Shown here piece by piece: positions 22,683 to 33,929 of a stretch of DNA of 64,000 nt; within the stretch, counting starts at the first letter, position 1; every line of letters begins with the position of its first letter. The position numbers and the translations under genes were made by a program. Below the pieces are notes generated by a model, which saw only the letters and a program-made list of their open reading frames with translations, had not been told where the DNA came from and made no database searches. Origin of the DNA: Cutaneotrichosporon cavernicola (Eukaryota > Basidiomycota > Tremellomycetes > Trichosporonales > Trichosporonaceae); the NCBI RefSeq assembly GCF_030864355.1, contig NC_083395.1, forward strand, positions 1,736,001 through 1,800,000, in the 5' to 3' direction.

Positions 22683-24077
22683 ATGGACACGCCGTCCAAG
22701 CCGCCCAGACAGCCCAGACAGCCCAAGGTTAAGTCCCAGGCAACCCAGGTCCCTATCAACGGCGTCAACGGCACCAACAATCGGTCCAGCTGCAGCAACC
22801 GCACCAACGGCGTCTCCCACACGACAAAGGCGAACGGCAGCACCAAAAGCAGTGCCAACGGGCACACCAAGGGCAGAGCAGTGAGCGTGAACACCAAAAG
22901 CCACGACAAGATCAGCGACGCGTCCAACCGCCGCCATAGTAGCGGGTCCATGAAGAAGAACCACATGAACATCAACGCCCACGGCATCATCCAGAACACC
23001 TACCTCAACACCACGGCCAACCCTGCAACCCAGAGCGCCTCCGCTCCCGAGCGTCACTCCATGGGCAGCCGCCCCAGGTACAACCCCAACCCCAATCCAA
23101 TCCTGGCGTTCGACAACATCGTCAGCACCCGCGCGGACCAGCCGCCAGGCGCCACCCACACACATCCGCCGCTCCCCATGGGCCCCACGGCCCACACCCA
23201 GCCCCTTACCCCATCCGCGCCCACAAGCCATACCCAGTCGACGCCACCCCGCGCGCCCACCCACGGGCCTCAGTCGACACCTCCCATGGCCGCTACTCGC
23301 AGCCGTATCCTCAGCCCTCACCGCGACGGCACCGTGCCCACTTACCCCATCCCCTCCCTTACTGCCGTCGACGGCCTCCTCCACCCTCGAGGCACCCTCA
23401 CCACCCGCCCCCCTCCCACCGACAAGCGGCCTTCCACGCTGCCCAACCGCCCACCTAGCCTGCCATACTGTGATACTACCTAGCTCACGCGTGACCCGTC
23501 CACCATCTCCAGCCGCCTTATGCCGAGAATGCCACGCCCTTTCAATCCGCTCAGTGCTCCCTGTAACATGCCCTCCCCTCTTCCGTACTCGCCCAACTCT
23601 CCCGCCATCACTACCACCTACGCGCCAACTTCACCCCCCAGTCCCTCCTCCAGTCCCGAGGTGATCGGCGAGTTCACCCTCGACGCGCTGTCCCTTGACG
23701 CGACTCCGCGCCCATCGCCCAACCGTCCCAACCTCTCAGCCCCGCCTCCCACCCCCGCTACCCCCCACATCGTGGCGACTACCCCGCGGCCCATCCCAGC
23801 CCTTCCCAACTTCACCGACGGAGGCCCCTCCCTCGGCTTTGCGTGGTAGTATGTCCCCCCATGAATCAGCTGACGTAGCCTCAACCTCGGGCCGTCGCCG
23901 GCCGAGACGTGCAAGATCATCGTCGACCGCTCGACAGGGGAGGTGTGTGCCCGCCGGGCGGACCTCGAGCGCGGCGCGCGTAACATGTGTCCTGGTCGTG
24001 AGTTTTTTGCGGACGGGCTGACGCAGATCTGTCGCGTTTCCAGGCAGAGGCTGCGGGTGTTTGCGAGCCACGATTAG
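22683..24077 (+). CDS. Low-complexity protein gene interrupted by an in-frame TAG
   Basis: From ATG 22683 an Asn/Ser/Thr-rich then Pro/His-rich frame runs to a TAG at 23481-23483. The very next codon (CTC) continues the same frame with the same Pro/Ser-rich composition (LTRDPSTISSRLMPRMPRPF) to 23845. A 33-nt intron with a GCTGAC branch site (23846-23878) then joins an exon ending at 24077. That last exon has a more ordered look: Cys residues and CKIIVDRSTGEVCARRADLE. I do not recognise the family. The TAG may be a real stop (two genes, or a truncated form), a readthrough site, a degenerating gene, or a sequence error. I found no in-phase GT-AG intron that removes it. Confidence 0.45.
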
Positions 24078-24674
24078 GAAGGAGGTCTGCCAGAGGCAGA
24101 AGGAGATGGTGAAAGAGCTTGTGGACCGTGCTCAAGATGCTCAGATGTGCCCATGTAGATAGTCGTAGATCGTGTTAGTGGCCAGTTATGCTCATGCTTT
24201 GTGGTGGTGTGACGTTGATTTCAAGAGCTATATTGGACGGGGATCTAGATTCCAGCTTGATCCTGGATGTGAGGATGTTGAAAGGAACCTGTCGATCGCA
24301 ACTGCCACATGACGAACCTAATTGACATGACCCTCAATCCCAGCGAATTACCGCGTTTCATACCTCGACATGTCATCCAAAAGGTAGTTGCAAAGCATGC
24401 AAGGGGATAAAACAAGAATGACGCGAGGAGGAACTAATTGAAGTTGTAGTCTTGGCTGCAGCCTTGGCCAAGGGAATGACATCATGACATCATTTCCCTC
24501 GATTGTCACGCGTGCCCGCTCTCTACCCTCTCTACGTGACGGTACGACTGTACATCGATCGACACAATCCACGACTGCTCCCCCTTCTTAAGCTCAAAGC
24601 AAGTCTCACGCCCTTTCATCTTGCTTTCTCTCTCTCCCTCCACTACTCACTACCCAAGCTCATCTAACACAATC
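24078..24674. other. Intergenic, promoter of the Gly/Gln-rich protein gene
   Basis: Nothing coding seen. A TC-rich leader (TTGCTTTCTCTCTCTCCCTC) lies just before the ATG at 24675. Confidence 0.5.
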
Positions 24675-25482
24675 ATGGACTTCCTCAAGAATGCCGCGGG
24701 TCAGCTCGGTCAGCAGGGCCAGGGCCAGCAGCAGCCCCAGGACGGACAGCAGCAGCAGCAGCAGCAGCAGGGCGGCGGCGGCGGCGGCGGCGGCATCGGC
24801 GGTCGTGAGTACCTTCCTTCGCCCGTCTTCCCCCATCCCCCTCTCTCACTCCTCCCACAGCAACCACCGTTCCCACCCAACCCGCATCCCGCTGCCCTTG
24901 CCTCCTCCGCGCCCCATTCCCCCTCCTCCCCTCCTCACCTCCTTCTCCGGAAGAAGAGCTGATCCCAGTCGTTGCCGGCCTCGCGGGCGGCGGTAACATC
25001 GGCGACAAGCTCAACTCGATGGGCGGCGGCGGCGCCCAGGGCGAGGCTAACGAGGACTACCTTGACAAGGGTGAGTTTGCTTAGATGCTGAGAGGACGGT
25101 GTTGACGACCTTCTCCATCACTTTGACCCATCTTCCCACCTTCCCACCTTCCCCTGTCCCACGGCCCCACCTTCCCCCCGTTTCCGCTTCCCTTGTTTCC
25201 TTCTCCGCCGACTACACTCACACTCGACTCCTCTGACACTCCGCGTTCCCCTACCCCCTATTCCCCTACCCCCTCCTCCGCTCCACTGCCTGACTCATTC
25301 CACCAACAGGCGTCGACCTCGTCCAGCAGCACGTTTTGGGCGAGGGACCCCAGGACAACGAGACCGCCCCCGAGCAGATGAAGGACGAGGTCATCTCGGA
25401 CATGATCCGCGACAAGTATAAGGCAGCTACAGGGAAGGAGTTCTTCATCGCCGACAAGGAGCAGAAGTTCGGCGGGCTCTAG
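24675..25482 (+). CDS. Small Gly/Gln-rich fungal protein of unknown function
   Basis: Three exons (24675-24804, 24969-25070, 25310-25482) give 134 residues. It opens with MDFLKNAAGQLGQQGQGQ, passes through Gln8 and Gly9 homopolymers, then a Gly-rich segment, and ends in an ordered charged helix pair (VDLVQQHVLGEGPQ, then ISDMIRDKYKAATGKEF and KEQKFGGL). The C-terminal part resembles small stress-associated proteins common in fungi that I cannot name with confidence. Both introns (164 and 239 nt) are unusually long for this window and are strongly pyrimidine-rich. The phases agree (1 and 1), and the joined C-terminus reads cleanly to the stop. Confidence 0.7.
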
Positions 25483-26074
25483 AATTGCAAAACGGAGAAC
25501 GGAAGAAGACGTATCATACACGTTATGAAGAGTGACGAATGCTATTCGAACGCTAATCAGGAGCGCACGGGCTGACGACTCACCGTCTGGAATTGACTCG
25601 CACGAACGGCATGCGCAACAGGCCCTCGGGGCCCGTGCCATTAACCAGCGACCCAACAGTCTCATCACCGTGTCGCCAGGTTCCAACCCCATGCGACGAT
25701 CGCACTATCATCGTCATGTAGCATTCTATTGCCGTCCAACAACACCCGTTTCCCCAATGGAATCATGCCATCGTACTGACCGCCATTGCGCTGGCCGTCA
25801 TTGTCTTCACGAGACGACGTCATCCATGGTATTCAGCCGGTGCTGGATGGCCCAGACCAAGAAGGGAAGGGTTGTCCCAGAGCACTCAAGTACCGCCCGA
25901 TCTGGCCCATCGCATCTCAAAGGAGGACCTCGGCTTCACACGCGATCTCCACTGCCTCCGCGCACAATTGCAGGTCTTTCTCCCTCCCTGCCCCATCTGC
26001 GGAGTGGGCACAACCAGGTCTTCCAGGCTGGCGCATGGGCCCCATGCTAAGCAAAAGGATCGAGCCTTGCTCAC
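25483..26074. other. Intergenic between the small protein gene and the tRNA
   Basis: No convincing ORF. The stretch has no recognisable repeat or promoter motif beyond normal composition. Confidence 0.5.
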
Positions 26075-26176
26075 TTCCCCCTAGCCGACTTGAACGACTG
26101 GCCTCGTCATGCACCGCTCGACTCGTTCAAGTCGGCTGGATACTAGTGACGCGCTCTACCACTGAGCTAAGAGGGA
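26075..26176 (-). tRNA. tRNA-Thr(AGU) with a 30-nt intron
   Basis: Read on the minus strand from 26176, the cloverleaf is complete. The acceptor stem is TCCCTCT paired with AGGGGGA (one T-G). The D-arm GCTC/GAGC has loop AGTGGTA. The anticodon stem is CGTCA/TGACG with loop C-T-AGT-A (anticodon at 26142-26144). The variable loop is AGGCC, and the T-arm AGTCG-TTCAAGT-CGGCT includes one T-G pair. The discriminator is A at 26075. Exon 1 is 26141-26176, the intron 26111-26140 sits after position 37, and exon 2 is 26075-26110. Internal A and B box promoters are evident. The intron contains 15 bases exactly complementary to the T-arm strand. Confidence 0.85.
26083..26137. repeat. 15-bp perfect inverted repeat within the tRNA-Thr gene
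   Basis: The arm AGCCGACTTGAACGA (26083-26097) overlaps the T-arm. Its exact reverse complement is at 26123-26137, inside the tRNA intron. The loop is 25 nt. Confidence 0.95.
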
Positions 26177-27945
26177 GGCGATGATAGCCTACTTTAGGGA
26201 GGCGATTTGAGCCGGCGTGCTGAAGTTTGGGTGTTCGATGACGCCGCTTGGGGCGATGCACGCGGTCGTGAGTGTTCCGAGTACAGGATGTGGGAGCTGG
26301 TGAGCTCTGCAACGAGGATATGGCCCGAGTACAGATGGAGGCTTGTTGTTTCGAAGGCCAATGGCTGGTTGCTTAGGTTGACGGAGACTGATCCGTATGG
26401 CCGTATCGGCTTCAGCGTTCCAAGTGAGCTCATGTATTCTCCCTCCCAGTACCCGAAATCCAGCTTGCACGCCTCGGACACTCGACTGCGACTCTTACAC
26501 TCGCGTCAACGCGCGTACTCCGTCAGCGTACATGCTCTGTGGACAACGCACAGCCCAAGCGCAGCAAGTCTGACGACAAGGTGGCTCCTCCTGTGCAACT
26601 GCACTGGTGGACGGCGTCGGTGGCCCAACCATACCGCGGCCCGCAGCCCAGTCCTCATACCCTCGAGTCACGCCCGCTTGAGTACGGCGGCGAGATTTCG
26701 ACGTGGAACACGTGTGTCCTTAGTGAGGTCTGCCACGAATAGGTCACGCAAGGTCATCACGAACCAGTGGCAGCCTCTGCCACCCAGCTGCCACGAACCA
26801 TTCACAGCAAAGCCGCACATGGCACTCGACCACGCGTGTCTTCTCCGCACCCCAGTTCCGCAGGCCGCAGACGGCAGACCAGCCCCGCGGCGTGCTGCGG
26901 CCATGACCACCTTGGTGATTGCTCTGGTCCCTTCTTCGGCTTCTGCTTCTTTAATTAGACAACGACAACGCAGGCAACAATTTCCCTCCAGGACTCTCCA
27001 CTTCCACGTGCCTGCACGTCCGAGGCCTTGCTTCGTCTTACCACTTCCTCTGAACCTTGTCTGGCTCCGCAATCCCGCAACCTGGGCTTACCCCCTGCAC
27101 CTGGTGGTCACCAGAATGCAATGCGCACAGCCACGCGAAACAAGCTTAACCCAGGGCCGTCCTTCCGAACGAGGCCGAGCTCGGACGTGGCCGGGAATAT
27201 TGGTTAACTAGATGTCGTGTGGTGGCGGTGAGTGGTGAAGCATAATTCCTTCCTTAAGACTTCTTGAATCCTGCATCATGGCAGTTGGCAGCCAGGAGCT
27301 GTTAGTCAGGAATGCTGTCGCGCGCTTCCCTGTGACTTTCAAGCCCTTGAGCCCTCGGTTCGTATTCGTCCTTTTCCTGTCTCGAATCTCACTTTCCCAG
27401 CCTTTTCCGCCGCCCGCTCGCTGTAAGCCGGCTGGACTTAAGGCCTCAACAGAGCGCTCAGGTGCAGGCTTAAAGCTAGCGGTAGCGGTAGCGGTATTCG
27501 GCTCCGCTCCCCGAGTGCATGCCAAGCGCGGCATAAGCCGCTGACCGCTGGGCACCGGAACCACCCGCATCCGCATCCGTATCCGCTGCATTCCGTTACA
27601 AAGAGGCCTGGACCGGGAGATTGTGCTTCCCAATTAGCGGAAGCAGGAACGTCACGGTTTGTCTCACAGCTCGCAGCTCGCAGCTCGGCGTGCAACAGGC
27701 AACTAATCATGCTCGGGAGAACAGGCACTGGATGCCCCGATCTGGTATCTCGCGTGTGTCGTCGCAAGCTCGGCGCGGCGTTTGGCACGGCCTTTCTTGG
27801 GGAAAGCCGGCGTTGTCGGGCGGTGGCGGCCCTGAAATTTCTGTAAGGTCTCAGGTCTTGCTCACGTTCGGCGGTCGGAATGAGCGCCGACGCTCACCAA
27901 GTGGACGCACGACGCACGCCATGCATCGGGGGCCGGATACGTAGC

Positions 27946-28015
27946 ACTGGGACTGGGACTGGGATTGGGGCTGGGACTGACGCAGCGTTCGGCTTGGGCT
28001 TGGGCTTGGGCTTGG
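27946..28015. repeat. Degenerate hexanucleotide tandem repeats
   Basis: Copies of CTGGGA (27946-27979) are followed after a short gap by four copies of CTTGGG/GGCTTG (27991-28015). Confidence 0.85.
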
Positions 28016-29011
28016 CTGGCTGCGTGGGGCGGCGGGCTACGGTTTGCGAATTGTGGAAAGGCCGAGATCCCTAGGGCTGGAACCGGAGAGGCCGGAGAGG
28101 ACCGAGAGAGGAGATCTCGTGGCCGCTGCGGCGCGAGCGACGTCCAATAGGCAAATAGGCAAGCTGGAGCACGGGGCGCTGGTTACATGGCTGCATGGCT
28201 GACCCCGAGTGATGATCGGCTCTCCTCTGTACTCGTGCTGAGTCGAGCTGCTCGGCCGGCGTATCTGTATTAATCTGCCATAGGCCGGGCCATGTGGTGT
28301 GGCGTCTCGGCGCAACTTACTCGGCTCACCGAATGGGGCGCTCGGGCATCTGATCCTCTGATCCTCTGAGGCAAGGCAAGACCCGCGGTCATCCGGGTGC
28401 GCCGCTATTTTTGCCTCACCCTCGCTCGACACCGATACCTACAATAGATGTGCATGTATGTATGTACATATCGGTTGTACATATCGGTCTACTCGGCGCA
28501 CAAAGCGCGGAGTCAAGCATGCATCGGCTGAGAAGCCGGAACATGTCGAACATGTCTGGAAGGGACTGGCCGTTCGGGCCCTTGGGTCGTGTGCTTGTGC
28601 GGCGCCGTAAGAGGCCTGGCTGGTCTGCTTGGCGCGCGAGCCTTTCACGGGTTCTAGCGAGGTCTAGAGTCGAGGCGCAGCTTCGCGTCGTGGGTGAGAC
28701 AGAGGGAGGGAGAGATGAGGGCTTGGGGGCAACGGGGCACAAACGCAGGGTGCGGCATGGGGTTGGATGACTTGGGGGTGTTGGGGCTGTCGGGGACGCC
28801 ACCGAGCTGCCACTGAACAGTAGAAAGCCCTTGGCTACCGGTTTTCAGGGATATTGTCTCCCGGCAGGCGGAATTCCTCTACCTCTGCTCTAGTGCCTAA
28901 ATGCCTTGCATCGCCCTTCGTCCTCTTCGGCCCCGGCCTTGAATGACCTCGGGTGGCCTTTGTGACCTGGCGTCTCCGCCCATCCCGGTAAAGCCTTCCC
29001 CACAGCCAAAC

Positions 29012-29059
29012 CAGCCCATGTAGCCCATACAGCCCATACAGCCCATACAGCCCATACAA
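29012..29059. repeat. Tandem 9-mer repeat AGCCCATAC
   Basis: Five consecutive near-perfect copies of AGCCCATAC, the first as AGCCCATGT, in the gene-poor stretch about 530 bp upstream of the Zn2Cys6 ATG. Confidence 0.9.
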
Positions 29060-29588
29060 CCACAACCCACCGTAGCAGCCTTCATCCAACTACGGTCCGC
29101 CCCGCCCCGCACGCACACCGCGCGCACAGCACCGCAGCCTCACCCTCTCCTTCTCCTCTTTCCCTCTCCCCATCGCATCCTTCCTTCTCACCATCAGCCA
29201 CAGTCACTCACACTCACACCTCCTACCTTATCCGCTTCATCCACACTGCCACACAGGTCTCCATCACATTACATCTTGCATCTTGCAACTTTAGTCGGAT
29301 CTAACCATCCACATCCACAACTACATCTACAACTAGGGCTTGCGCGCACTGCCGCCGCCGAGGTTACGCGGCACAGCTTCGCACCCACAGCCCTCCACGC
29401 CACAGGCCGCTGCGCTTCTCGCCACTGGGTCACTGCCCTAATCATTAAGGCTAGGACACCCACGAGTCGTACGCCGCACAGGCCCTCGTCAACGCCGCTG
29501 ACTGGCGCCCCGTGCGCACCGTCGCGAATCACACCCCCAACCCCCCGTCACCCCCCTTTGACCTTCCCCCCTCCTTCCTCGATCCATC

Positions 29589-32442
29589 ATGTCCAACTCA
29601 TCCACCTCACCAAAACCCTCCGCCATGTCAGTTACGCACCTCGTGATCCGACTCAACAGCGACTCTGGCGGCGAGTCGACTCCCGCAGTACGCGAGCGTA
29701 GTTCCGCTCCTCACAGCGCGGCTCTCAGCCACAGCGCGTCGGCGTCACCCCCGAGCAACATGGACGGTCAACACCAGTCATCTGTGTCCAATGGCGGTAC
29801 CACGCCGCGCGCCAAACGTGAGGAGGAGGATGAGATTGACGAGCTCCGTGACGACGAGCCAGTCGCACCGACGCCGGTTCGCTCGGCTCCGCCAGCGCCC
29901 GCACAAACCGCTCCTGTCGTCCCAAGCCCCAAACCGGCGACGTCGGGGTCCAAGAGCCGCAAGTCGTCCTGCGACCTATGTCATCACCGCAAGATCAAGG
30001 TGGGTCCCAGCTTCCAGAGACTTTGGTTGCTGATGCCAGTGCGACCAGGTGCGCCCGTCATGTTCGTCGTGTCTCCGCAAGGGCCACCCATGTCACTACT
30101 CTGAAGAGACCGAAGCCAACAACGTGCATAACCGCCGCGCCGTGTCCGTCGCCGTCGCCAGCGGCGACCGTCACATCGAGATCCCCAAGCCCGTTGCTGT
30201 CTCGCAGCGCTTTCAGAGTGCAGGTGGATCGCCGGCGTGGCTCTCGAGCACCTCTCGGCCGAAGAGCGGCACGGCGACCGTTAGCCGCCCAACCTCGGCC
30301 GCCGGGGGTAGTGCCGACCGCAAACGCCGCCTCGACAGGGATCGCATTGTGAATGGCTACGGCTCGAGCTCGGATGAAGAGGGCGCCGCCGCCCCAACCG
30401 ACGGCCCCGGTCCAGCCAAGCCGCGCAGGGCCGCCGTCGACAACGACCTTGCCGACATGATAGGCGAAACCAAAGATGACGAGGTCGACGAGTTGGACTC
30501 GGGAGACGAGAAGGAGGCCGGCTCGCCGAGAAGCAAGAAGCGGGACGCGTCGGTCGACGACGACCTCTCCAACGACTTGCTCGAGCTCGCCTCTGCGCTC
30601 CCGAAGAAAAAGAGGGTGCGCCCCTCCATGCCCGAGCTCCCCCGTACATCCTCGTCGAACCGTGCTCGGCCCACGCCCCGCGCAAGCCTCCCGGCGCAGA
30701 TCTTGCCCCAACCACTACAAACGGCCACGACCGGTCACCACTCGTCGGTCGCAGCGCGCTGGGACGCGTCCAGCGCTCCGCTACTCACTCTGATGGGCTC
30801 GCTGCCATCGTCGGAGACGCAGACCATCCTCTTCCAGACATTCTTCCAGGACCCCTTCCTCACCGAGGGCATCTCTCTCCTGCAGCCCCAGTTTGTGGAC
30901 GACTTCCACTCTCTGATTGAGCGACGCGCGTCGGCCAAGATGCGCGAGGGCGACGCCACTACATTGGCAAACGCATTTGCTTTTCTCGCCGTCGCCATGC
31001 GTGTCCTACCTGAGGAGACAGGCAAGTTGCTACTCGCGTCCGGCTCGTCCACCGCCAACAGCGCCCCGCGCTCAGCGAGCCGCATTATTGCCAACCAGCC
31101 GGGTTCGCCCTCCGACCCGACGCCGCTCGACCAGCGCTACTTTGAGCTGGCGCTGCTTGCCGGACAGATCGCCGAGCAGCGCGACGCGCCGTCAGTCATG
31201 TATGTCGTGCACAAGCTCATCCTCTTCCGCTACGCGACCCTCGGCTTCAGAAAGGACCGTGTCGTGCTTGCGGGTGGGTGGCTCGCACAGGCCATCAAGA
31301 CTGCACAGGCGTTGGGCATGAGCAAGGAATGGGAGGGTATTCCTCAGGGAGAGCGCGAACTCCGCCGCCGCGTCATGTGGGCGCTGTACGTCGCCGACCG
31401 GCAGTTTGCGTTTGAGACCGCGTTCCCCTACACGATCTTAGACACGCACCAGGGTATCCACCTCCCGTCGCCAATCTCTGAAGCGGATCTGTACAAGATC
31501 CCGCCTGACGTTCCGACCCTCCCGCCACATTCGACCGAGGCTGGCCCGACGCAGTGCACAGCGCTCTTCATCCACACACATCTTGCGCGCCGCATAACCC
31601 CGATCTTGGACTCTTTTGCAACCGTGGGCCCGTCTGGGACGCCGCACGACCTCGTCCTCCGGTTTGATGCGTCACTTGACGCATTCCAGGACGCGCTTCC
31701 GCCGTATCTCCGTCTGTTCCCTCTGACGGACACCCGCTTTGACTCGGCGCACACGTACCTGGCGCCACACCGCGTGCGCCTGCACTCGACGCTCCTCTCG
31801 TACCGACTGGGTGTGCACCGTGCGCACCTGGCAGCGTACTTCTCGCCGTCGAGCTCACCTGGTGTGCGTGCGGTGATTGCGCAGGTGTGCCTCGCCTCCA
31901 TCCGTGTGCAGAAGAGTGCGAAGATGCTCGACTCCAAGCTGTCATCGCGGCTATTCAACCCGGCGACTGTCTTCGAGGCTGCTGCCACTCTGGCCCTTAT
32001 TATGCACGTTGAGCGCTGGGTGGCTGGGCCGACTGCCGCCCAGGCAATTGGCATGTCGAGCGAGTACCTTGCTATGCGCGCGGGCGTCGCCGACGGCTCG
32101 GAGCTGCTGGACAGCGTCAGCTCGTCGCTTGACGGTGGCACGTTTGCGCGCGGAGCGGTGCGCGTCCTTCGCGAAGTCGTCACCAAGGTGGACAACGGCC
32201 CGCGCTTCCCGTCGTCCGGCTCGCCGCACAACAAGACAAATGGCATGACGAACGGCGACATCCTCTCGCCCAACGGCGACCGCTCGACCTCGCCACAACG
32301 CGAGGGCTCGCCAAACGCCAGCATAGGCCACGCGGGTGTCAACGCCTGGCTCGACTACTGGCGCTCTAACGCCATTAACATTGACTACCTCCTCCGCGAG
32401 GCAGACTGGAACAGCTGGGAGAAGGTTATTGCCGGCATGTAG
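29589..32442 (+). CDS. Zn2Cys6 transcription factor with fungal-specific TF domain
   Basis: Two exons (29589-29999 and 30040-32442) give 937 residues. The 40-nt intron interrupts the zinc cluster exactly between Lys and the third Cys. Once joined it reads CDLCHHRKIKC, then DQVRPSCSSCLRKGHPC, a full C-x2-C-x6-C-x6-C-x2-C-x6-C binuclear cluster near residues 128-153. Acidic Ser-rich linkers and a basic PKKKRVRPS stretch (possible NLS) follow. The middle homology region (Fungal_trans type) spans about residues 400-720, with RYFELALLAGQIAEQ, LGMSKEWEGIPQGERELRRR and MWALYVADRQFAF. The C-terminal WLDYWRSNAINIDYLLREAD is also typical. It is a nuclear DNA-binding regulator. The target pathway cannot be told from sequence, and no metabolic cluster surrounds it. 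Confidence 0.9.
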
Positions 32443-33527
32443 TTGACCTCATTCATGTCTCTCTGGACAGACGTTCGCGTCTAGTGTCGTTTCTTTCATT
32501 TCGATACCCTGTTATGTACGTATAGAGTCTTCGCCATGCTAGCTGTGGGATTTGGGCCGAGCGAGGGCGCGAGCACGAAGTGCGAGCGACGCGCTAGCGT
32601 ATGCTAGTGAGAGTTGCATTGCTCTAACGAACTGCCCAAGCGAGCCAGCGGGGTCTGCGGATAATTCGCCCAAACGAGGAAAAGCCTCAATCACTGGCTG
32701 CTTCTAACGATCGGACACGTACACCGCAAGCACGTACCCCTTGCTCTACCGTCCGAGGCTCCGCAGGCACGCGCTCACCGCAAACGGGATCTCGGTCTGG
32801 CACCGGCGATTTCCGGCCGGCACTCGGGGCTTGACTCGGGGCTGCGCCGCTGTGGTCCCAAAGGGCGAGAACGTGGGAGACGGGCCTGAACATGGATCTG
32901 GGAAGCAAGCTGGGCTCCGTGCCGGAGAGATGAGATGGTCCGCGCTTCGGAGCCGGCGCCAGCGAGGCCGTTGAGCGAGGACTGAGATACCACCAAAGCT
33001 AATGGATAATTCTAACCCAACACTCAACCCTACAAGCCGGCTAATTTATTTGCAGTGCACGGTATAGGCAGCCAAAGTCTGGGCGTAACCGAAAACGAAT
33101 GTGGTTGTGCCTGAAGGCGAGCCACAACGTCATCGAGAGAGTGTTCTGCAGAGGTTGATTTTTGGGTATGCGGCTCAAACACCCGTGTGCAGGGGTCGAA
33201 TGGTGGGAGGTTGACTGGGAACCGGGTGGTGTGGCGGTTTGTGTGGGATGGTGCGGGTTCTTATGGAGTGGGGCAGGAGCCCTACGGTCCGGGCGTAGCA
33301 TCATCAGGATTGGCGGCTCGGGTTTTACAACTGTCTTTGCCGCCTGTAACCGCAGTCGCGGCAAAGGAATGGTCCAGCCTCGCCACAGCTCACCAGGAGC
33401 GCACGGGCTACATCAAGTCTCGCGAACAGATTTCGTGAAACAATGCAGATGCGGTCTACAGACTCTTTCGGATAATATCTCTGGACAAGAAGCGAACGTC
33501 TTGAACCCACTCGACATGCCAGTCGAC
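32443..33527. other. Intergenic downstream of the Zn2Cys6 gene
   Basis: About 1.1 kb. Short open frames only, none with coding character. No repeat or RNA gene recognised. Confidence 0.5.
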
Positions 33528-33929
33528 TCAAGGCTCGGAAGTCTTGGGATTCAACCAGACCGGGCCCGTTCCCCCAAGCTTCGGATAACAGATGATACTG
33601 CCGTCGCTCATCTTGACATTAAGGCAATCGTAGTCTCCGCCCTCGGGATGGTCGAATAGGAGCTCGTTAAGGATGCCGTATAGTTGACCGTCTTGGGTAG
33701 GAGGAAGCCTGTCGTTGGTGTCTGGGGCCTTTGCGGAGAGAGCAGTACAATGCGCCAATATGAATGAGAGACGGGGTGAGCGCGGGTATACACGGCACGG
33801 GGATGTACCAAGTGTTGCATTACACTTTACATACAGCTGGACAGAAAGAGTACCAGTTGGGTCGCCGCTACATGATCTTGGACAGTGTGGCGGGGACACG
33901 TGACTTTGTCCTAGTATGTACAGGACCAT
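33528..33929 (-). CDS. Hypothetical small protein
   Basis: An ATG-initiated 133-codon frame in an otherwise gene-poor region. The last 60 residues look like folded protein (LYGILNELLFDHPEGGDYDC, then SDGSIICYPKLGGTGPVWLN). The N-terminal half is less convincing and could be leader or contain an unrecognised intron. No family recognised and no conserved neighbour. It could be a remnant of a larger gene. Confidence 0.3.
   Translation of the reverse strand: MVLYILGQSHVSPPHCPRSCSGDPTGTLSVQLYVKCNATLGTSPCRVYPRSPRLSFILAHCTALSAKAPDTNDRLPPTQDGQLYGILNELLFDHPEGGDYDCLNVKMSDGSIICYPKLGGTGPVWLNPKTSEP

Larger units (their letters stand above)
26177..29588. other. 3.4-kb gene-poor region upstream of the Zn2Cys6 gene
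   Basis: No gene could be supported. A 334-codon open frame at 26207-27211 (+) has no coding-like pattern and competes with other open frames on both strands. The region carries several short tandem repeats (GGTAGC near 27480, CTGGGA near 27946, CTTGGG near 27991, AGCCCATAC near 29012). From about 29130 it becomes CT/CA-rich, as expected for a leader. It probably holds distal promoter and 5' leader of the transcription factor gene. Confidence 0.5.

Noticed and set aside
26207..27211. 334-codon plus-strand frame
   Set aside because: No conserved-looking segment or domain, overlaps several other open frames on both strands, and lies in a repeat-bearing gene-poor region. Kept as unannotated, not as a gene.
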